DNA of 51,589 bases from Fimbriiglobus sp. (GTDB lineage: Bacteria; Planctomycetota; Planctomycetia; Gemmatales; Gemmataceae): positions 1 through 51,589 of the forward strand of contig JALHQU010000029.1 in NCBI GenBank assembly GCA_022841795.1. Direction: 5' to 3'. The notes under the pieces were generated by a model. That model was not told where the DNA came from. It worked only from the letters and a program-made list of their open reading frames with translations, and did no database searches. The position numbers were made by a program, and so were the translations under genes. Of this stretch, positions 35,330 through 42,064 are shown one piece after another (position 1 is the first letter of the stretch; each line of letters starts with the position of its first letter).

Positions 35330-37630
35330 ATGCGGAACACGACGGCAATGATCGACGGCCCGTCCGCCGCGTTCGAGCAGGTGGTCGGCGAATTCGAGGC
35401 GGCATGGCGGGGGCCGGACCGGCCGGACATCGCCGACTTCGTGCCGGACCCGCCGGCCGCCCGCCCGCGGCTGCTGTTCGAACTGGTCCACATCGACCTG
35501 GACTTCCGCCTGCGGCGGGGCGAGCCGGCGCGGGTGGAGGAGTACCTGGAGCGGTTCCCGGAGTTGGAGGAGGACCGCGACGCCCTGCTAGAGCTGGTCG
35601 CCGACGAGTTCGTCCTGAGCGGGCGGTGGCGGCGTCAGGCCGACCCGGCCGACTACCTGAGGCGGTTCCCCGACCTGGCCGAGGGGCTGCGGTCGCGGCT
35701 GGTGAAGGCGGACCGTCCGACCGGCTCGTTCGGCCGACCGGCGGTGGTGTCGGCGGCCCCGCCGGACCTGCCCGGCTACCAACTGCTGGGCGAACTCGGC
35801 CGCGGCGGGATGGGGGTGGTGTACGAGGCCCGCCAGTTGGCCGTCGGCCGCAAGGTGGCGGTGAAGACGCTGCTGCCCGGCCTGCGGCTGGCCGACGTGC
35901 TCGACCGCTTCCGCCGCGAGGCGGAGGCGATGGCCCGGCTGGACCACCCGCACATCGTGCCGGTGTACGAGGTGGGCGAGGCCGGGCGGGTGCCGTTCTT
36001 CAGCATGAAGCTGTACCCCGGCGGCAGCCTGGCCGACCGGGCGGGGCGGCCGATCGCGGACGTCCGCACCACCGCGAAACTGGTGGAGGTGGTCGCGCGG
36101 GCGGTCCACCACGCGCACCAGCGGGGCGTGCTGCACCGCGACCTGAAGCCGAGCAACATCCTGTTGGACGAGGCGGGGCAGCCGGCGGTGTGCGACTTCG
36201 GGCTGGCCAAGCGGTTCGACCCGGCGGCCGAGACGGCGCTCGACACGGCGGTCGTCGGCACGCCCAGCTACATCGCCCCGGAGCAGGCCCGCGGCGGGCG
36301 GGCGGTCACCACCGCCACCGACGTGTACGGCCTCGGGGCGGTGCTTTACGAGCTGCTCACCGGTGTGCCGCCGTTCCTGGCCGACACCCCGCTCGCCACC
36401 CTGACGGCCGTGGCCGAGCAGGAGCCGAAGCGCCCGCGGCTGCTCAACCCCCGCGTGCCCGCCGACCTGGAAACCGTCTGCCTCACCTGCCTGGCGAAGG
36501 AGCCGGGCGACCGCTACCCGAGCGCCGCCGCCCTGGCCGACGACCTGGCCCGCTGGCGGGCGGGCGAGCCGATCAGCACACGGCCGGTGGGCACGCTCGG
36601 GGCGGCGGTCCGCTGGGCGCGGCGGAACCCTCGGGAGGCGGCCATCGTCGCCCTCCTGTTCGCCCTGCTGGTGGCGACCGTCGGCGGGGCGTGGTGGCTC
36701 GACCACCAGCGGGGCGAACACGAGTCGCGGCGGCAACAGGCCGCGGTGCGGGTGCGGGGGGCGCTCGCCCAGATGCCGGCCCTGTGGGAGCGGTTCCAGT
36801 GGGCGAGTTCGGCCGACATGCTCGGCCGGGCGCGGCAGGAGGTGGACGAGTTCGGCCTGGAGGACGTGCGGCCCGAGGTGGAGCAGGCCGAACGGGAGCT
36901 GAAGCTGGCCGAGCGGCTGGACGACCTCCTACTCGACCGGGTGACGGACAGCGACGAGCCGGGCCAGGGGCGGGAGGCGGCGAACGTGGCGTACCGCGAG
37001 GCGATCCGGGAGTACGGCCTGGACCTGGACGGGGGCGACGAGGCGGAGCTGGTGCGGCGGGTGAAGGCGTCGGCCAGCCGCGAGCAGTTGGTGTCCGCCA
37101 TCAACTTCTGCGCGTGGGTCGGCAAGACCGACGCGGCCAGGCTGCGGGCGATCACGAAGCAGGCCGAGCCGGCCGAGTGGACGCAGTTCCTGCGGGGCAT
37201 CTCGATGCGGCTGCCGATGCCCGAGCTGCAAGCCCGGCTGCGGGAGCGGATGGCCGAGACGGACCCGGCCACCATGACCCCGCTGCTGCTCGCCCGCGTC
37301 GGCCGGCTGGTGGACGGCCGGGAGGGCCTCGAACTGATCCGGGAAGCCCAGCGGCGGGCGCCGACCCACTTCTGGATCAACCTCACCCTCGGCACCACCC
37401 TGCACCGGCACGGGCGGGCGGAGGAGGCGATCGGCTTCCTGCGGGTGGCGCTGAGCATCCGCCCGGACCGCGGGGTGGTGTACCACAACCTGGGCAACTG
37501 CCTCCTCACCGCCGAGCGGCTGGACGAGTCCCTCCGCTGCCACCGCGAGGCCGTCCGCCTCGACCCGCACAAAGCCAAGTTCCGGCGGGCGCTGGACGAG
37601 GCCGAGCAGATGGCGGGCGAGCGGCCGTAG
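35330..37630 (+). CDS. Membrane-anchored Ser/Thr protein kinase with C-terminal TPRs
   Basis: A 766-aa Hanks-type kinase. The N-terminal 140 residues carry repeated acidic/aromatic motifs typical of planctomycete kinases (YLERFPELEEDRDALLELV, YLRRFPDLAEGLRSRL). The kinase domain (about 148-420) has the G-loop LGRGGMGVVYEA, K179, the catalytic HRDLKPSN (D271), the metal-binding DFG (D289) and GTPSYIAPEQA. A single membrane helix lies at about 438-457. The outer part (460-766) is helical, with TPRs near the end (IGFLRVALSIRPDRGVVYHN, ESLRCHREAVRLDPHKAKF). It follows the ECF sigma factor by 98 nt, so the two probably form a signalling pair. All catalytic residues are present. Confidence 0.92.
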   Translation: MRNTTAMIDGPSAAFEQVVGEFEAAWRGPDRPDIADFVPDPPAARPRLLFELVHIDLDFRLRRGEPARVEEYLERFPELEEDRDALLELVADEFVLSGRWRRQADPADYLRRFPDLAEGLRSRLVKADRPTGSFGRPAVVSAAPPDLPGYQLLGELGRGGMGVVYEARQLAVGRKVAVKTLLPGLRLADVLDRFRREAEAMARLDHPHIVPVYEVGEAGRVPFFSMKLYPGGSLADRAGRPIADVRTTAKLVEVVARAVHHAHQRGVLHRDLKPSNILLDEAGQPAVCDFGLAKRFDPAAETALDTAVVGTPSYIAPEQARGGRAVTTATDVYGLGAVLYELLTGVPPFLADTPLATLTAVAEQEPKRPRLLNPRVPADLETVCLTCLAKEPGDRYPSAAALADDLARWRAGEPISTRPVGTLGAAVRWARRNPREAAIVALLFALLVATVGGAWWLDHQRGEHESRRQQAAVRVRGALAQMPALWERFQWASSADMLGRARQEVDEFGLEDVRPEVEQAERELKLAERLDDLLLDRVTDSDEPGQGREAANVAYREAIREYGLDLDGGDEAELVRRVKASASREQLVSAINFCAWVGKTDAARLRAITKQAEPAEWTQFLRGISMRLPMPELQARLRERMAETDPATMTPLLLARVGRLVDGREGLELIREAQRRAPTHFWINLTLGTTLHRHGRAEEAIGFLRVALSIRPDRGVVYHNLGNCLLTAERLDESLRCHREAVRLDPHKAKFRRALDEAEQMAGERP

Positions 37631-37635
37631 GTCGA

Positions 37636-37700
37636 GCCGTGTTCTGATCGCTCCGCGAGCGGGTTCGGACTGTCCGCTCGCGGAGCGAGCAGAACACGGC
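37636..37700. repeat. 27-bp inverted repeat between convergent genes, terminator-like
   Basis: Arms 37636-37662 and 37674-37700 are reverse complements with one mismatch, around an 11-nt loop. It begins 5 nt after the kinase stop and ends 3 nt before the cupin stop, so it can terminate both. It shares the CGCTCCGCGAG core with the element at 10100. Confidence 0.75.
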
Positions 37701-37703
37701 CGC

Positions 37704-38321
37704 TCACCCGCCGAGCGACCACACGCCCGACTGTGCGGGTGTCGGCGGCGGGACGGCCGCCGTCGCCCGCCGGGTCAGGTACTCCGGGTTGTTCCCCCTG
37801 TACCCCAGCAGCCGGGCGAGCGGGGCGAGTACGCCGATCAGCAGCCGCTGCACCCACCGCGGCGGGCCGGTGAACCGGATGACGTCGTCGAACTCGCGGG
37901 CGAACACGGCCAGTTGCAGCAGGTGCGGCATGCCCTGGGCGTTCACCTTGCCGTCCTGGGCCAGGCCGAACGCGTTCAGGATGCACGCCTCGAACCGGGC
38001 CGCCGGCCGCACCTCGATCCGCACCTGCACCTCGTCCGCGGTGGCGTTCCACCACTGGTGGGTCATGCCGGCCGGCACGACGAACGTGTCGCCGGGCGAG
38101 CCGACGCCCGCCTTGCCGTTCAGCCGGTAGTTCAACCGCCCGCGGACGACGGTGAACCGCTCCTCGATCGCCGGGTGGTAGTGCTCGCCCATCACCGCCC
38201 CGCCGGGGCGGACGAACAGGTCCACCCCCAGCAACTCGCCGTTCGTCTCGGCGGTGCCGATGACGACCACCGCCCGCTCGCCCGTCACCGGGTTCTCGAT
38301 CACGTCGCCTGCGACAGACAT
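37704..38321 (-). CDS. Cupin-domain protein
   Basis: A 205-aa protein with a double-stranded beta-helix in residues 20-125. GGAVMGEHYHPAIEERFTVVRG is the first cupin motif with His, His and Glu metal ligands, and GDTFVVPAGMTHQWWN is the second with the last His. The C-terminal 70 residues are helical with a hydrophobic stretch (RWVQRLLIGVLAPLARLLG) that may contact the membrane. The function is unknown; metal-dependent oxygenase or isomerase activity or sugar binding is possible. The start is ATG 38321, because GGAG lies 7 nt upstream; the open frame before it has no support. Confidence 0.8.
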   Translation of the reverse strand: MSVAGDVIENPVTGERAVVVIGTAETNGELLGVDLFVRPGGAVMGEHYHPAIEERFTVVRGRLNYRLNGKAGVGSPGDTFVVPAGMTHQWWNATADEVQVRIEVRPAARFEACILNAFGLAQDGKVNAQGMPHLLQLAVFAREFDDVIRFTGPPRWVQRLLIGVLAPLARLLGYRGNNPEYLTRRATAAVPPPTPAQSGVWSLGG

Positions 38322-38439
38322 GGCTGAACTCCAGAAAAAAGTGTGGCCGTGTGAGGCCGGCATCGTCGAGCGGAGCCGCGTGAGCGGCCCGAGGTGCCGT
38401 CGCGGACTCGGGTCACTCACGTGACGCCGCTCGACATCG

Positions 38440-40380
38440 TCACTCGTCGAACACCACCTCGCCGTTCAGCAGCACGTCGTCGCCGGCGTTGCCGATGAGG
38501 ATGTCGTCGCCCACCCCGCCGTCGAGTACGTCGTCGCCCTCTTCCCCGCGGAGCACGTCGTCCCCGGCCCCGCCGAACGCCACGTTGTCCCCGCTTCCCG
38601 CGAAGATCACGTCCGCCCCGTCGCCGCCGCTCAGTACGTCGTCGCCGTCGCCGCCGAGCAGCACGTCGTCACCGTCGCCGCCGTCAGCGAACAGCCGCAT
38701 CCGCGTCGGTTCCAGCCCGGTGGCGTCGATGGCGTCGCTCCCGCCCAGGCCGTTGATCTGCAGCCGGTCGCCGGCCGGCTCGGTGCCGGTGATGCGGATC
38801 TCGGCCGCCAGCCCGCCCACCGTGACCACGCCGTTGGCCGAACTCGCCGTGATCTGGTCGTCGCCGGCGGAGCCGTTCACAACGACGGTGTCGGTGTTCC
38901 CGCCGGGGGTGCCGAAGTCGAACAGGCTCAGGTCGATGCGATCCACCCCGGTGCCGACCAGGTCGTTCACGGTGATCGTGTCCGCCCCGCCGAACGAGAA
39001 GAACGAGACCGATTCCAGGTCGCCGGCGTCGAGGACCACGTTGTCCACGTCGCGGGTGAACCGGAAGCGGGTGCCGACGGCCGACAGCGCGACCTGTTCG
39101 TTGGCCGTCGAGCCGCTGGCCGAAAGGGCGTCCCGCCCGGCCCCGCCTTCGATGATGTCGCTGCCGTCGCCGGCCCGCCAGAAGGTGATGTCGTCGCCGG
39201 CGCCCAGCAGGATCACGTCATCCCCGCGGCGGCCGTCGGCGAAATCGTCGCCGGTCCCGCCGATCAACACGTCGTTCCCGGCGGTGCCGCTCAGGTCGTC
39301 GTCCCCGGCCCCGCCGTCCAGGGTGAACGTCATCAGCCCGGCGGGCACGCCCCCGGCCTCGATGCGGTCGTCCCCGCCGAGGGCGTTGATCGCCAGCTCG
39401 TCCGCCGCCGCCGCCCCCTCGACGGTCACGAATGTCGGCCCGAGCACGAACACCTGGCCGCCGGAGGCGAGCACGTCCACGAAGTCGTCGCCGGCGGACC
39501 CGTTCACGATCACCCGGTCGGTCTTGTCGTCGGCCGCCCCGCCGCCCTTCACCGCCTCCAGGTCGATACGGACCTCCTGCACGGCGGTGCCGGTCAGGGC
39601 GTTCACGGTGATGGTGTCCACCCCGCCGAGCGCCTGCACGTCCACCCGCTCGACGCCGTCGGTGTCCATCACGATGTTGCCCACGTCGCGGGTGAACCGC
39701 AGGCGGGAGCCATTCGCCGACGCCTCCATCACCTCGTCCGCCCCGCTGCCGTTGAACAGCATGGTGTCGAACCCGGCCTCGCCTTCCACCTTGTCGCTGC
39801 CGTCGCCCGGATCCCATACGAACAGGTCGTTACCGTCGCCCAGGAACGCGGTGTCGTCCCCGCGGTCGCCGTCGGCGGTGTCGTTGCCGCTGCCGCCGAA
39901 CATCTGGTCGGCGTCGTTCCCGCCGAACATTACGTCGTCCCCGGACTGGCCGAGCAGGAAGTCGGCCCCGGCCCCGCCGCTCAGCGTGTCGTTCCCGTCC
40001 TGCCCGTGCAGGGCGTCGTTGCCGCTCCCGCCGACCAGGGTGTCGTTGCCGCTCCCGCCGAACAGTTGGGCGGCGGGCAGCGGGCCGTTCGCCTCGTCCA
40101 GCCGGATGGAATCGTTCCCGGCCTGGCCGAACACGCTGATCGTCCGCGTGTTGAACACCGTCGGGAACCCGCCGGGGATGCCGCCGGCGAGCGGCACCTG
40201 GCCGTTCACGCTGATGACGCCGAGGGCGTCGCGGCTGACCACGATCTGGTTGTCGGCGCTGTCGCCGAACACTGTCAGGGCGCCGACCCCGGGGTTGAAC
40301 ACGGCCGTCACCGCCGGCGTGTGCCGGCCCTCCAGGGTTTCGACGGACGGGGTGAAGCGGGCGGAACGGGTGCGCGACAT
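38440..40380 (-). CDS. RTX-type calcium-binding protein (hemolysin-type repeats)
   Basis: A 646-aa exported protein made mainly of glycine/aspartate-rich nonapeptide repeats of the GGxGxDxL type, in three blocks (about 100-190, 395-450 and 585-640). These alternate with beta-rich units of the INGLGGSDAIDA and VNGSAGDDFVDV kind. The N-terminus (MSRTRSARFTPSVETLEGRHTPAVT) matches the start common to many Gemmata surface proteins, which have an LExR-type motif rather than an ordinary signal peptide. Calcium binding outside the cell is expected; a toxic or enzymatic domain is not seen. GAGGA lies 5 nt before the ATG. The bipartite dyad at 40428-40461 is just upstream, as in vgrG. Confidence 0.85.
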   Translation of the reverse strand: MSRTRSARFTPSVETLEGRHTPAVTAVFNPGVGALTVFGDSADNQIVVSRDALGVISVNGQVPLAGGIPGGFPTVFNTRTISVFGQAGNDSIRLDEANGPLPAAQLFGGSGNDTLVGGSGNDALHGQDGNDTLSGGAGADFLLGQSGDDVMFGGNDADQMFGGSGNDTADGDRGDDTAFLGDGNDLFVWDPGDGSDKVEGEAGFDTMLFNGSGADEVMEASANGSRLRFTRDVGNIVMDTDGVERVDVQALGGVDTITVNALTGTAVQEVRIDLEAVKGGGAADDKTDRVIVNGSAGDDFVDVLASGGQVFVLGPTFVTVEGAAAADELAINALGGDDRIEAGGVPAGLMTFTLDGGAGDDDLSGTAGNDVLIGGTGDDFADGRRGDDVILLGAGDDITFWRAGDGSDIIEGGAGRDALSASGSTANEQVALSAVGTRFRFTRDVDNVVLDAGDLESVSFFSFGGADTITVNDLVGTGVDRIDLSLFDFGTPGGNTDTVVVNGSAGDDQITASSANGVVTVGGLAAEIRITGTEPAGDRLQINGLGGSDAIDATGLEPTRMRLFADGGDGDDVLLGGDGDDVLSGGDGADVIFAGSGDNVAFGGAGDDVLRGEEGDDVLDGGVGDDILIGNAGDDVLLNGEVVFDE

Positions 40381-40427
40381 CAGATTCCTCGAATGGGTGA
40401 TCGGTCGGGGCGACGAGCGGTCTGTCC

Positions 40428-40461
40428 GAGGGAATCCGGACCCGTCGGCGGATGTGCCAAC
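40428..40461 (-). promoter_or_regulatory. Bipartite dyad upstream of the RTX gene
   Basis: Read on the minus strand: GTTGGCACATCCG, 10 nt, CGGATTCCCTC, lying 48-81 nt before the start. The 13-mer and the spacing are identical to the vgrG element at 34381-34415. ATCCG and CGGAT form a dyad in both. Confidence 0.45.
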
Positions 40462-40595
40462 GAACTTGGCGGGGTCGAGGAGCCGGAACCGAGTCGAGAA
40501 ATGTTGGCGCGGGTTCGCCCCGCCGCGGATCAAGGAGGTGTCGCCCCGCCGCCGGCGGTGGCGCCGATCAACTGACCCCACCGGAGGACCCCGTC

Positions 40596-41042
40596 ATGCA
40601 CGTGCTCGCACCCCGACCGTCGAACCCGCAGATCCCCCTGTACTTCAACGTCGAGGCGCCGGTAGGCCAGGGCGGCGCGAACGGCAGCCGGGAGGACATC
40701 CTGCTGGTGCAGTTCCTGCTGCGGAAGGTCGGCGACGCCTCCGTGGAGCTGCCGCCGCACCAGCGGGAGCGGATGCGGAACGTCGCCCCGACCGGCGTGT
40801 GCGACCCGGAGACGATCGACGGCATCCGCGCCGCCCAGGAGGTCATCCGGGACAAGAACCCCGGCAACGTGGTGGACGGCAAGGTCAGCTCGGCCCGCAC
40901 CTACCAGTACGGCCGCGGCATCTACACCATCGTGTCGCTGCAGGTGACGGTGCGGCGGAAGTTCCCGAAGGAGTGGCCCCGCCTGGACGAGTTCCCCGAC
41001 TGCCCGCCGGAGCTGAAGAAGCGGGTCGCCGCGGTCCTGTGA
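40596..41042 (+). CDS. Peptidoglycan-binding-like domain protein
   Basis: A 148-aa protein without signal peptide. REDILLVQFLLRKVGD followed by GVCDPETIDGIRAAQEVI has the helix pattern of the PG-binding domain 1 fold, where a target-binding repeat precedes a G-x-x-D-x-x-T turn. The C-terminal half is less clear. GGAGG lies 9 nt before ATG 40596. It is divergent from the RTX gene, and the membrane-protein gene starts within its last codons or 30 nt on. A role in wall or spike attachment is possible; the family is not certain. Confidence 0.55.
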   Translation: MHVLAPRPSNPQIPLYFNVEAPVGQGGANGSREDILLVQFLLRKVGDASVELPPHQRERMRNVAPTGVCDPETIDGIRAAQEVIRDKNPGNVVDGKVSSARTYQYGRGIYTIVSLQVTVRRKFPKEWPRLDEFPDCPPELKKRVAAVL

Positions 41043-41071
41043 GTGTCACCACCAGCCCCGGAGGCGTTCCC

Positions 41072-41860
41072 GTGCTTCTCACCGCTCTTTTTGGCCTCGC
41101 GCTCCTGCCGGCCGCGTTCTTCTTCGGCATCGCCGTGTACCTGTGGATGGCCCCGTGCTACGACAAGGTGCCCGGCCGGGCGTTCGCCGAGTGGTTCCAG
41201 GCCATCGACCCGTACATGCGGGTGGGGGCGAAGTGGGCGCAGCTCGCTCAGCTCGCGACTACCCTGCCGCTGCTAGCGCTCACCGCCGGCTGGCCGTTCG
41301 TGCTGGTGTGCGGGTCGCTCATCCTGTCGGTGGCGATGCTGGTGCTGGCGGTGCGAGGGAACGTGCCGCTCAACCGCCGGATGCTGACGTGGAACCCGGC
41401 CGACCTGCCGGCGGGGTGGGAGCGGGTGCGGGACCGCTGGCTGCGGGTCCACGACTGGCGGGGGGTGGCGGCGACCGGGGCGTTCGCGTTGCTGCTGGCC
41501 GCGGCGCTGGTGAACACTCCATCAAGCACGGCCGAACCGACCGCCACGCACGTCGAGGCGACGGTGTACCTGCCGCTGGCGGACAACGCCGGGCGGTCGT
41601 TCCCGGCCGCGACGTGGGATCAGGCGCTGGCCGGGCTGGTGACGCCGTTCGGCGGGGCCACGCTGGGCGAGCCGCAGGAGGGGTGCTGGGTGGACGACGG
41701 CGGCCGGCTGGTGCGGGAGCGGGTGCGGCCGGTGGTCATCAGCTTTCGCCCGGACGAGCTGGACCGGCTCCGCGGGGCGGTGCGGCAGTTGCGGCGGGAA
41801 CTGGCGCAGGAGGCGGTGTACGTGCGGCTCGGCGAGACGCGGGTGGAACTGGTGCGGTAG
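41072..41860 (+). CDS. DUF1772-like membrane protein with an extra C-terminal domain
   Basis: A 262-aa protein. Residues 1-150 have four predicted membrane helices and the DUF1772 (anthrone-oxygenase-like) signature at the third/fourth helix boundary: GNVPLNRRMLTWNPADLPAG followed by WERVRDRWLRVHDWRG. The C-terminal 100 residues are a soluble alpha/beta unit (THVEATVYLPLADNAG, VVISFRPDELDRLRGAVRQL) not usual in DUF1772 proteins. The start chosen is GTG 41072 with GGAGG 7 nt upstream; a GTG at 41039, overlapping the preceding stop, is also possible. The enzymatic role is unknown. A perfect 39-bp inverted repeat lies beyond the stop. Confidence 0.65.
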   Translation: MLLTALFGLALLPAAFFFGIAVYLWMAPCYDKVPGRAFAEWFQAIDPYMRVGAKWAQLAQLATTLPLLALTAGWPFVLVCGSLILSVAMLVLAVRGNVPLNRRMLTWNPADLPAGWERVRDRWLRVHDWRGVAATGAFALLLAAALVNTPSSTAEPTATHVEATVYLPLADNAGRSFPAATWDQALAGLVTPFGGATLGEPQEGCWVDDGGRLVRERVRPVVISFRPDELDRLRGAVRQLRRELAQEAVYVRLGETRVELVR

Positions 41861-41927
41861 TGGTACCGGGGTGCGAAGGCCGATCCGGCTGGTCCGTCGA
41901 AATCCGGTCGCGGTGGGAAGGGTCGTG

Positions 41928-42021
41928 TCTTCGGCCTGAAGGGCCGGGATCCCTCAGCCCAGGGCGTCGTCGCTCCGCTCCTCGCCCTGGGCTGAGGGAT
42001 CCCGGCCCTTCAGGCCGAAGA
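41928..42021. repeat. 39-bp perfect inverted repeat between convergent genes
   Basis: Arms 41928-41966 and 41983-42021 are exact reverse complements across a 16-nt loop holding CGCTCCGCT. It separates the DUF1772-like gene (+) from the PEP-CTERM gene (-), so it can terminate both. The perfect match over 39 bp is longer than an ordinary terminator needs and suggests a mobile palindrome or recent gene conversion. Confidence 0.8.
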
Positions 42022-42064
42022 ACCGAAACCCCGAGGAATACGACCGAGTAGGGGGTGTCTGGTT

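Noticed and set aside
38440..40380. Regular short repeats that might be taken for a CRISPR array
   Set aside because: They are in-frame coding repeats of varying length coding for GGxGxDxL units, with no constant repeat/spacer spacing. The same holds for the PEP-CTERM gene at 42065-44746.
38489..41071. Long plus-strand frame across the RTX gene
   Set aside because: It is the antisense of Gly/Asp repeats (Ser/Pro-rich); only the part from 41072 has membrane helices and a ribosome binding site.
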